In this document: positions 1-5,833 of the stretch, in pieces
How positions within the stretch are numbered: position 1 is the stretch's first letter
How the letters are laid out: each line of letters begins with the position of its first letter
Source of the DNA: Phycisphaerae bacterium
GTDB taxonomy: Bacteria > Planctomycetota > Phycisphaerae > Phycisphaerales > Phycisphaeraceae
Reading direction: 5' to 3'
Assembly (NCBI GenBank): GCA_002688155.1
Contig: NZCH01000013.1
Location: 1 to 6,743 of the forward strand
Length of the DNA: 6,743 bases
The notes under the pieces: model-generated
Database searches by the model: none
What the model saw: only the letters and a program-made list of their open reading frames with translations
What the model was told of the DNA's origin: nothing
Translations under genes and position numbers: made by a program

Positions 1-2
1 AA

Positions 3-161
3 AGGCTTCGCGCCATCGTCGAATGCGATGCGCTGTCCAAGCTGGGCATTGGCGGTCGCGTTGGCCGCGGGGAAGTGATTGATACAAGCGAAACGTCGGC
101 CGGTGACTCGGGCGCGACCGTCCACAACCAGCGCGACGATGTTAAGGCAATCCCCGCATGA
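3..161 (+). CDS. C-terminal end of an unidentified protein (5' end outside window)
   Basis: An open frame enters from the left edge and stops at TGA 159-161, giving 52 visible residues that end in DDVKAIPA. Codon third positions are mostly G or C, as in the confirmed genes here, which supports real coding. The stop overlaps the ATG of the following lipoprotein gene in the arrangement ATGA, typical of translationally coupled genes in one operon. The visible part has a Gly-rich stretch (KLGIGGRVGRGEVID, residues 13-27) followed by a polar, probably disordered tail. I do not recognise the family and assign no function. The start codon and most of the protein lie upstream of the window. Confidence 0.6.
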   Translation, partial: RLRAIVECDALSKLGIGGRVGRGEVIDTSETSAGDSGATVHNQRDDVKAIPA

Positions 162-772
162 TGCGTCACTCGTTGACATTGTTCTTATTGCTCGTTGTTG
201 TTGCGGCGCTGCCCGCGTGCGCGGCCCATGGCGGAGGCCGGCTGGCGGTACGATCGATCGGCGATCCGCGCACCGTATTGGCAGGTGGGTTTGATCAGGG
301 CTGGTACACGTTTGATGACCGCAACAATCTCACGGCCGTGCTCCTTGACGGGCCGATTGAGTCGCCGACGCGCGCGGTGACGATCCGCATGTTCTGGCAG
401 CCCCAGGCCGGCCGAACACCGCTGGACGCCAGCGCCACGAACGCCACGATTCACTACATGATCTTCACCGGCGACAACAACGCACTGGTGGGCGTGTACA
501 GCGGTGCGGGGTTCCTTTATCCTACGAGCAAGCCCGGTTCGCGCACACTGGCGGCGGGCCTGTGGCAGGCGCACCTGCGACTCGACGTGAGCACGCAAGG
601 CTTCGCCGACCGTCTTGGCCAGGCCGTCCTCCAAGGCGAGTTCACCGCACGACGCGACGAAAAGGCGATCGGCCCGGTCCTGCGACAACTGAACCTGCTC
701 GTCCGCGAGCGGCTGGGGTTTGCGCGACTCGTCGAACACGACAGTTCATCACGATCAGTGCCTGTGTTCTAA
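158..772 (+). CDS. Putative lipoprotein of unknown function
   Basis: This encodes 204 residues. The N-terminus has a short basic segment (R3, H4), a hydrophobic core at residues 6-18 and a lipobox LPAC at 18-21, so Cys21 is the predicted lipidation site after signal peptidase II cleavage. The mature protein of about 184 residues would be anchored to a membrane on the periplasmic side. Visible landmarks are FDDRNNLTAVLLDGP (52-66), RMFW (77-80) and YSGAGFLYP (114-122). I see no catalytic motif and cannot name a domain; the alternating hydrophobic pattern suggests mainly beta structure, with a helical, charged C-terminal third. Start choice: ATG 158 overlaps the upstream stop and follows AAGG (144-147) by 10 bases. 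ATG 161 is an equally possible start and costs only one residue. It probably shares a transcript with the upstream gene. Confidence 0.85.
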   Translation: MMRHSLTLFLLLVVVAALPACAAHGGGRLAVRSIGDPRTVLAGGFDQGWYTFDDRNNLTAVLLDGPIESPTRAVTIRMFWQPQAGRTPLDASATNATIHYMIFTGDNNALVGVYSGAGFLYPTSKPGSRTLAAGLWQAHLRLDVSTQGFADRLGQAVLQGEFTARRDEKAIGPVLRQLNLLVRERLGFARLVEHDSSSRSVPVF

Positions 773-809
773 ACTTCTGCCTGCGTTCGGTGCTTTTCTA
801 ACCTATATC

Positions 810-815
810 AAGGGG
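810..815 (+). promoter_or_regulatory. Ribosome binding site that sets the symporter start
   Basis: AAGGGG lies 7 bases before GTG 823, which is ideal spacing. The in-frame TTG at 817 would be only one base from the Shine-Dalgarno sequence and so is an unlikely start. Confidence 0.65.
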
Positions 816-822
816 ATTGATC

Positions 823-2565
823 GTGAAATCGCATCTTCATCGATTGGGTTGGTGTTTTCTCCTCTGCAGCGCGGTCGTTGCGGGGCCGGCGGTGGTTTAC
901 GCGCAGGATGCTGACACCGCCGCTGAGCTCGCGCCGATTGATGTGACGGACGATACCATCGACGCGGTTGCACCCGACGGGCAACCCTCGTCCGCGGATG
1001 AAACTCAAGCAGAGACAATGCAGGAAAAGGTAGACCGAGTATTCGCCGCGGCAAACGGATATATCGCGCCGGTGCTGTTCTTTGACGTGACGTTCGGGGC
1101 GATCGAGTCGAAGGTCACCGGTGAAGACGGCACGCAGACGACCAAAACCGTAGGCGTTCCGTTGCTCGTAGCTGTGCTTCTGTTAGGCGGGGTTTTCTTC
1201 ACGTTTCGCTACAGCTTTGTGAACTTTCGCCTGTTCGGTCACAGCATCGCGGCGATCAGCGGAAAATACGACGATCCGAATGATCACGGCGAAGTGACGC
1301 ACTTTCAGGCACTTACGTCGGCACTGTCCGCGACGGTCGGCCTGGGCAATATCGCGGGCGTGGCACTGGCAATCAGTGGCGGCGGGCCGGGCGCGGTGTT
1401 CTGGATGTGGGTCGTCGCCGTGTTCGGCATGTCCGCCAAGTTCTCTTCTTGCACGCTCGCGCAGGCATACCGCCGGCTGTCACCCGAACGCGGTAAGAAG
1501 ACGGGCGAGCACGTGCTCGGCGGGCCGATGGTTTACCTCTCCGAAGGCATGAAGGACGTGTTCGGCAAAGCGTTCGGCACACCGTTTGGCAAACTGCTGG
1601 CAATCTCGTTCGCGTTCTTCACGATCATGGGCGCGATCGGCGGCGGGAACATGTTCCAGGCGAACCAGACGTTTGAAATCGTTTCATTCGTCATGCTCGA
1701 CGGTGAGAAAGGATTTGCCTGGCTGGCGGGCATCATCATGGCCATCCTCGTTGGATTGGTGATTGTCGGAGGCATTCGGCGGATCGGTGAGGTGACCAGC
1801 AAGATCGTGCCGGCAATGTGTGTGTTTTACTGTGCGGTGTGTCTGGTGATTCTGGTATTTAACATTACCCAGCTTCCAGGCCTGTTCGGCTCGATTTTCG
1901 CCGAGGCATTCAGCATCAAGGCCGCCGGTTGGGGCGGCGTGATCGGGATCATGGTGACCGGCATCAAGCGCGGATGCTTCTCGAACGAAGCGGGACTGGG
2001 TTCGGCCGCCATCGCGCACTCGGCGGCACGCACGAACGAACCGGTACGCGAAGGGGCCGTCGCGATGATGGGGCCGTTCATCGACACCATCTGTGTCTGC
2101 ACCATGACCGCGCTGGTCATTCTGATCACGAAAGATCAGATCACACCGGATATACAGGAAAAGATCAACACGATCAGCGCCGGTTCGGACGTGCAAGGCG
2201 CGGCGCTCACCGGTGCCGCGTTCGCGACGCTTGCAGGTTGGCTGCCTTACCTGCTGTGTATCGCGGTCTTCGTTTTCGCATATTCGACGATGATTTCGTG
2301 GGGCTATTACGGCGAGCGTGCAGCCGAGTACCTGCTCGGTGATATCGGGATCTGGTGCTTTCGCGTCGTGTTTCTCTCTTGCGTGGTTCTTGGACCCATG
2401 GTCAGCCTGCTTAACGTCAAAGACTTTACCGACCTTTTAATCCTGTCGATGGCGTACCCGAACATTCTGGGCATGATCATTTTGTCGCCGAAGGTGGCGA
2501 AGATGACAAAAGACTACATTAGCCGGCTCAAGGCCGGTCAGTTCAAGACATACACGGCGAAGTGA
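823..2565 (+). CDS. Sodium:alanine/glycine symporter, AGCS family
   Basis: This is a secondary transporter of the inner membrane. AGCS proteins import small neutral amino acids (alanine, glycine) with Na+ or H+, using a LeuT-like fold. From GTG 823 it has 580 residues. The family signature is complete: TVGLGNIAGVALAI (171-184), then GGPGAVFWMWVVAVFG (187-202), which fits the PROSITE sodium:alanine symporter pattern, and later GCFSNEAGLGSAAIAHSAA (384-402). About ten or eleven hydrophobic segments follow residue 110. The protein is longer than the usual 450-540 residues because of its N-terminus. Residues 1-27 look like a cleavable signal peptide (hydrophobic core 9-26, VYA before Q28). Residues 28-68 are acidic (12 Asp/Glu, no Lys/Arg) and low-complexity. 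Substrate and coupling ion cannot be read from sequence. It lies 50 bases after the lipoprotein gene and 60 before the VTT gene, on the same strand. Confidence 0.95.
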   Translation: MKSHLHRLGWCFLLCSAVVAGPAVVYAQDADTAAELAPIDVTDDTIDAVAPDGQPSSADETQAETMQEKVDRVFAAANGYIAPVLFFDVTFGAIESKVTGEDGTQTTKTVGVPLLVAVLLLGGVFFTFRYSFVNFRLFGHSIAAISGKYDDPNDHGEVTHFQALTSALSATVGLGNIAGVALAISGGGPGAVFWMWVVAVFGMSAKFSSCTLAQAYRRLSPERGKKTGEHVLGGPMVYLSEGMKDVFGKAFGTPFGKLLAISFAFFTIMGAIGGGNMFQANQTFEIVSFVMLDGEKGFAWLAGIIMAILVGLVIVGGIRRIGEVTSKIVPAMCVFYCAVCLVILVFNITQLPGLFGSIFAEAFSIKAAGWGGVIGIMVTGIKRGCFSNEAGLGSAAIAHSAARTNEPVREGAVAMMGPFIDTICVCTMTALVILITKDQITPDIQEKINTISAGSDVQGAALTGAAFATLAGWLPYLLCIAVFVFAYSTMISWGYYGERAAEYLLGDIGIWCFRVVFLSCVVLGPMVSLLNVKDFTDLLILSMAYPNILGMIILSPKVAKMTKDYISRLKAGQFKTYTAK

Positions 2566-2625
2566 GTGGCGATTGCCGACTTTCCGACTTGACACCTGAA
2601 GCCCGCATCGGCCGATAGAGATGGC

Positions 2626-3297
2626 ATGTCCGCAGACCCTCCCGTCGCCAACGTGACACCATCGGACTCGGCCACGCAAGTGACGCCACGACCCGTGCCG
2701 CGGTGGGCGATTCATCGTCGGCTTTACGATTGGGTGCTGTCTCTGGCGCACCGGAAGCATTCGACATGGGTGTTGTTTCTGTTGTCATTCGCCGAGTCGA
2801 GTTTCTTTCCGATTCCGCCGGACGTCTTGCTTGCGCCGCTTTGTCTGGGCAACCGGAACAAGGCAATGTGGTTCGCGACGGTAACCACGGTGGCCAGCGT
2901 GCTGGGCGCGGTGGTCGGGTACCTGATTGGCTGGGGTGCGTGGGAGGCGATGGATCAGATCATGTTCGATTACGTGCCGGGCTTTTCGCAGAAGAAGTTC
3001 GACACCGTGCACCAGTGGTACGACCGCTGGGGTGTGTGGGTTTTATTCGCGGCCGCATTCACGCCGATTCCCTTCAAGATTTTCACAATCGCCGGCGGGG
3101 TGTTCGAACAGCCGCTGGTTTGGTTCGTCCTCGTATCTCTGGTCGGCCGTGGGGCGCGGTTCTTTCTCGTCGCCGTGCTTTTCCGGTGGGCCGGTGCCAA
3201 AGCGGTGCCGTTTATTGACAAGTACTTCAATTGGCTTTGCGTGCTCTTCGTGCTCCTGCTCGTGGGCGGGCTCGCGATATTAGAGTTGATGCATTAA
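2626..3297 (+). CDS. VTT/DedA-type (YqaA-like) membrane protein
   Basis: This encodes 223 residues. Proteins of the VTT/DedA (SNARE-associated Golgi) superfamily are integral membrane proteins; several bacterial members are implicated in undecaprenyl-phosphate or phospholipid translocation and in membrane homeostasis. Two family motifs form the expected half-repeats: FAESSFFPIPPDVLLAPL (55-72), with the conserved acidic pair E57 and D66, and FTPIPFKIFTIAGGV (145-159). Many DedA proteins have Arg where K151 sits in the second motif. Hydrophobic segments lie at about 48-72, 83-104, 137-159, 164-186 and 203-219. The first 26 residues are polar and Pro/Thr-rich. Start ATG 2626 has only a weak AGAG upstream; the overlapping ATG at 2621 is in another frame. 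The gene sits between agcS-like and galE on the same strand. The exact subfamily and substrate are inferred only by resemblance. Confidence 0.88.
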   Translation: MSADPPVANVTPSDSATQVTPRPVPRWAIHRRLYDWVLSLAHRKHSTWVLFLLSFAESSFFPIPPDVLLAPLCLGNRNKAMWFATVTTVASVLGAVVGYLIGWGAWEAMDQIMFDYVPGFSQKKFDTVHQWYDRWGVWVLFAAAFTPIPFKIFTIAGGVFEQPLVWFVLVSLVGRGARFFLVAVLFRWAGAKAVPFIDKYFNWLCVLFVLLLVGGLAILELMH

Positions 3298-3304
3298 AGA
3301 GGAA

Positions 3305-3327
3305 GCCCACGGATACAATCCGTGGGC
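3305..3327. terminator. Perfect 10-bp stem-loop between the VTT gene and galE
   Basis: GCCCACGGAT (3305-3314) and its exact reverse complement ATCCGTGGGC (3318-3327) flank a 3-base loop ACA. It begins 8 bases after the VTT stop and ends 22 bases before the galE ATG. The stem is strong enough to be a transcription terminator, but no T-run follows on the plus strand (CTGACGCG comes next). On the minus strand the bases after it are CTTCC, also not a T-run. It could be a terminator without a U-tract, an RNA 3'-end stabiliser, or a galE leader element. The inverted repeat is certain; its function is inference. Confidence 0.6.
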
Positions 3328-3349
3328 CTGACGCGAGCGGACACCCCTT

Positions 3350-4342
3350 ATGAACGTCCTCGTCACCGGCGGCGCCGGATACATCGGATCTCACGCGGCC
3401 AGGCAGTTGCACACCGACGGGCATGGCGTGGTCGTATTCGACAACCTGTTTCGCGGCCACCGTGCCGCCGTGCCGGACGACGTACCGTTTGTCCTGGCGG
3501 ACATTCTCGACACCGACGTTGTCGAACAAACGCTGCGTAAATATGCGATCGACTGCGTCATGCACTTCGCAGCGCTGACGTATGTCGGCGAGTCGGTCGA
3601 ACAGCCGCTTGCATATCACCACAACAACGCCGTGGGCGCCGTATCACTGCTGCGCGCGATGGAGCGCGCCGACGTGAAGCGCATTGTTTTCAGCTCAACA
3701 TGCGCAACATACGGCGAACCCGCAACGATGCCGATCACCGAAGACACACCGCAGATGCCGATTAACCCGTACGGCTGGTCAAAGCTGTACGTCGAACGTG
3801 TGCTGCTCGACCACGCGGCGTCACATGATGCGTTCACGTTCGCGGCGCTGCGGTACTTCAATGTTGCGGGCTGTGCGACCGACGGTTCAATTGGTGAAGA
3901 CCACGACCCCGAAACACATGTGATCCCGTTGCTGCTGCTGACCGCGATGGGCAAACGCGAACATTTCACCATCTTCGGCGACGACTACGGCACACCCGAC
4001 GGCACGTGCATTCGCGATTACGTTCATGTCGAGGACCTGATCGACGCGCACGTGCTGGTCATGAACTCACTGCAACCCGGCGATCAGCGCCAGTACAACG
4101 TGGGCACCGGACAGGGCGTGAGTGTCAAGCAGGTCATCGATGCGGCGAAGCGCATCACCGGCGTCGATTTGCCCGTGCAACCCGGTGCGCGACGCTCAGG
4201 TGATCCGCCGCAGCTCTACGCCAACGCTGACAAGATCAAACATGAACTCGGTTGGGTCGCGCGGTACACGGACATCGCGCTGACCATTGAAACCGCGTGG
4301 CGGTGGTTCAAGGATCACCCGGATGGGTACCGTGGCAGGTGA
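3350..4342 (+). CDS. galE: UDP-glucose 4-epimerase
   Basis: GalE interconverts UDP-glucose and UDP-galactose in the cytoplasm through a bound NAD+ and a 4-keto intermediate, supplying UDP-galactose for surface polysaccharides and for the Leloir pathway. It is an extended SDR enzyme of 330 residues, close to the family's usual 330-340. Visible features are the Rossmann motif GGAGYIG (7-13), D31-N32 for adenosine ribose binding, HFAALTYVGES (72-82), the catalytic SST (115-117; T117 aligns with Ser124 of E. coli), the catalytic YGWSK with Y141 and K145, RYFNVAG (168-174), and GTCIRDYVHVEDL (218-230). L289 sits where E. coli has Tyr299 and human GALE has Cys307, so N-acetylated substrates may also be accepted. 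No clear Shine-Dalgarno precedes ATG 3350; GAGCGG (3335-3340) is a weak candidate. No galK or galT is in view, so a role in glycan precursor supply is more likely than galactose catabolism, by inference. Confidence 0.95.
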   Translation: MNVLVTGGAGYIGSHAARQLHTDGHGVVVFDNLFRGHRAAVPDDVPFVLADILDTDVVEQTLRKYAIDCVMHFAALTYVGESVEQPLAYHHNNAVGAVSLLRAMERADVKRIVFSSTCATYGEPATMPITEDTPQMPINPYGWSKLYVERVLLDHAASHDAFTFAALRYFNVAGCATDGSIGEDHDPETHVIPLLLLTAMGKREHFTIFGDDYGTPDGTCIRDYVHVEDLIDAHVLVMNSLQPGDQRQYNVGTGQGVSVKQVIDAAKRITGVDLPVQPGARRSGDPPQLYANADKIKHELGWVARYTDIALTIETAWRWFKDHPDGYRGR

Positions 4343-4413
4343 ATTGTGCATTGAGTTACAGCGGTGGTTGCATGTGTCGCGGCATGGCGTCACGTAACGC
4401 AAACCGTGGCGCT

Positions 4414-4581
4414 TCAATCGCCCATCAACCACACGATCACGCCGAACGCCGCGAGCGTGACAATCGCAAAGAGAATCAACCCCGCCACAATCCGCCCGAA
4501 CAAGCCGACGCGCGGCTGCCAGTCGCCTTCACCGTACGGCTCGGGCAGTTCGTTCACATCTTGATCAGTGGGGTCTGGCAT
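4414..4581 (-). CDS. Small single-pass membrane protein (55 aa)
   Basis: Reading the minus strand from ATG (4581-4579) to TGA (4416-4414) gives 55 residues. The first 20 residues are polar and acidic (MPDPTDQDVNELPEPYGEGD). They are followed by WQPRVGLFGR and one hydrophobic helix at about 31-52 (IVAGLILFAIVTLAAFGVIV and WL), ending MGD. The acidic front, Arg residues just before the helix (R24, R30) and short tail are typical of a small inner-membrane protein with a cytoplasmic N-terminus under the positive-inside rule. Third positions are mainly G or C, as in neighbouring genes. No clear Shine-Dalgarno is visible. It converges on galE (71 bases between stops) and diverges from the dehydrogenase (81 bases between starts). 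I recognise no family and assign no function. It could still be a chance frame, but the domain-like layout argues for a real gene. Confidence 0.7.
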   Translation of the reverse strand: MPDPTDQDVNELPEPYGEGDWQPRVGLFGRIVAGLILFAIVTLAAFGVIVWLMGD

Positions 4582-4651
4582 GAGCGACGAGTGGTTAATG
4601 ATCAGAGTCCAGACGGTGCATGATATCGCGTCCGAAGCGATGCGCTCACTC

Positions 4652-4655
4652 GAGG
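4652..4655 (+). promoter_or_regulatory. Ribosome binding site of the dehydrogenase gene
   Basis: GAGG lies 7 bases before ATG 4663. This favours 4663 over the in-frame ATGs at 4672 and 4699, which have no comparable site. Confidence 0.5.
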
Positions 4656-4662
4656 CAGTACA

Positions 4663-5784
4663 ATGTCCACGATGTTTGGCTGGCTCAAACGACGGACCAT
4701 GTCAGAACAGCGTAAGGTCGCCGTGCCGCCACCGATTATGCCTTCTCCTTCGCCGGCGTACACACAGCCGCCGGTTGAATGGAACGCCAAGTACTCTCCA
4801 GGCATGATCGCGCGCGAGTGCCGGCGGATCGATGATTTTGTCGCGCTGACCTCGCCATCCGCATGGCGGGCTGTCGGCGGATTGCTGGAGCATGCACCCA
4901 AGGCGCATCAGTTCGTGACAAGCCAGGAGTACGCGTACAACGTCGCGCTGCTGGAGCGATTGCCGCGCGCCAAGTTCGTGCTTGGCATCGGCGGCGGTAT
5001 GGCGCTGGACGCGGCCAAGATTGTTGCCGCGGCCCAAGGCGCAACGCTGATCATGATTCCGACAGTCGTGTCTACCGGTTCGGTGTTCAACGCCGGCTTT
5101 CCGCAACGGCACGACGGTGTGCTGAGAATTATTCACAAGGTCGCGTCGCCGAAGATCCTGCTGTTCGATACGGACGTCATCCGCGCCGCGCCGACGCACC
5201 TGAACGCGGCGGGCATGGCTGAGTGCGTGTGCTGGGTCAGCGTTGTTGCCGCGTGGCAATGGTGGTGTCACAACCGGCGCGGCGGCGTGGAGTGGGACCA
5301 GTCGGTGGCCGACGAACTGATCGTCGCCGTGCGCGAATGCGTTTCGTGCTGGGTCAATGATGTCGATGCTGACGGCCGGCCGGGCATCGACGCGATTCGC
5401 GCGTGCGCGGAGTGGAACCGTAAACGCTATGGCCTGCATGCGTGGGACCTGGGACTGTACTACGCGATCGACCATGCATTCGACGTGGCATTTTACTTTG
5501 TACACCGCCGGTCACTGCTGCACTCCGAGGCTGTCGCACTGGGCTCGCTGCTTTCGTGCGTGCTTTACGACGGCGGCTTTGAGGAAACGATTCACCTGCT
5601 GCGCTCGTGCGGCACACGTTACCTGCCGGCGCAGATCGGCTGCACCTGGCCCGAAGTGCGCGAGACGCTCGACCATCTGCACGAGCACGGGACCCATTAC
5701 GGACACACCAACACGCGTCTCGCGGACGGGCCGGTGAGTGATGAACTGTTTAATCAGATGGTGACGCGGGTTGAGGGAGGGTAG
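4663..5784 (+). CDS. Iron-containing alcohol dehydrogenase / dehydroquinate synthase superfamily protein
   Basis: This encodes 373 residues, the usual size for metal-dependent NAD(P)-binding enzymes such as glycerol dehydrogenase (GldA), glycerol-1-phosphate dehydrogenase (AraM/EgsA) and dehydroquinate synthase (DHQS). The nucleotide site is GIGGGMALDAAK (108-119, with D116 and K119), followed by IPTVVSTGSVFN (132-143). Predicted metal ligands are E187 in AAGMAE (182-187), H271 in IDHAFD (269-274) and H287 in LLHSEAVALG (285-294). GldA has Asp in the first position (AGMGD or AGIGD), whereas DHQS has Glu in GMAE. GldA also has an Asp at the position of G139. The enzyme therefore matches neither GldA nor glycerol-1-phosphate dehydrogenase cleanly, and its substrate is unknown. 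The first 40 residues are a basic then proline-rich extension (PPP at 22-24). Residues 188-202 are rich in Cys and Trp. It is divergent from the small membrane protein gene and convergent with the last gene. Confidence 0.8.
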   Translation: MSTMFGWLKRRTMSEQRKVAVPPPIMPSPSPAYTQPPVEWNAKYSPGMIARECRRIDDFVALTSPSAWRAVGGLLEHAPKAHQFVTSQEYAYNVALLERLPRAKFVLGIGGGMALDAAKIVAAAQGATLIMIPTVVSTGSVFNAGFPQRHDGVLRIIHKVASPKILLFDTDVIRAAPTHLNAAGMAECVCWVSVVAAWQWWCHNRRGGVEWDQSVADELIVAVRECVSCWVNDVDADGRPGIDAIRACAEWNRKRYGLHAWDLGLYYAIDHAFDVAFYFVHRRSLLHSEAVALGSLLSCVLYDGGFEETIHLLRSCGTRYLPAQIGCTWPEVRETLDHLHEHGTHYGHTNTRLADGPVSDELFNQMVTRVEGG

Positions 5785-5785
5785 C

Positions 5786-5803
5786 GCGGGCGCTAACGCC
5801 TGC
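5786..5803 (+). terminator. Candidate weak stem-loop after the dehydrogenase gene
   Basis: GCGGGCG (5786-5792) can pair with CGCCTGC (5797-5803) around a CTAA loop, giving 7 pairs including one G-U, starting two bases after the TAG stop. No T-run follows, so termination activity is uncertain. On the minus strand the wobble pair becomes an A-C mismatch, so any function is more likely for the plus-strand transcript. The rest of the 49-base convergent gap holds two adjacent copies of CAGGTGC (5803-5816) and nothing else I can name. Confidence 0.35.
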
Positions 5804-5833
5804 AGGTGCCAGGTGCGCAAAAACAATTCCCAT

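Larger units (their letters stand above)
4343..4662. other. Region between galE and the dehydrogenase gene
   Basis: Apart from the small minus-strand gene at 4414-4581, this 320-base region holds a 71-base convergent gap after galE and an 81-base divergent gap (4582-4662). The divergent gap should carry promoters for both flanking genes. I could not identify convincing -35/-10 boxes in it. TGATCAG occurs at 4562-4568 and again at 4599-4605, with no clear meaning. Confidence 0.4.

Noticed and set aside
817..822. TTG at 817 as the start of the symporter gene
   Set aside because: It is one base from the Shine-Dalgarno sequence AAGGGG, whereas GTG 823 has a normal 7-base spacing and still gives a good signal peptide.
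1684..2196. Long minus-strand open frame opposite the symporter gene
   Set aside because: It is antisense to a well-supported transporter, has an Arg/His/Asp-rich composition typical of shadow frames in GC-rich DNA, and shows no recognisable domain.
2576..2590. Two copies of CCGACTT separated by one base, after the symporter stop
   Set aside because: A single short pair with no further copies; chance is a sufficient explanation.
2589..2619. TTGACA at 2589-2594 as a -35 box for the VTT gene, with GATAGA at 2614 as -10
   Set aside because: The -10 candidate matches TATAAT at only three positions and the spacing is 19 bases. Transcription would begin almost at or inside the start codon. The close gap suggests read-through from the symporter gene instead.
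4562..4614. TGATCAG direct repeat (4562, 4599) and GTCTGG/CCAGAC inverted pair as an operator
   Set aside because: The half-sites are short, one copy of each lies inside the small minus-strand gene, and the spacings fit no clear operator pattern.
4297..4623. Plus-strand frame of 108 residues after galE
   Set aside because: It overlaps the galE end and the better-supported small minus-strand gene. Its product is a low-complexity Arg/His/Asn-rich sequence without any motif.
4702..5505. 267-residue minus-strand open frame opposite the dehydrogenase gene
   Set aside because: It lies entirely opposite a gene with clear family motifs and a ribosome binding site. Its translation is rich in Arg and His with no domain or membrane pattern.
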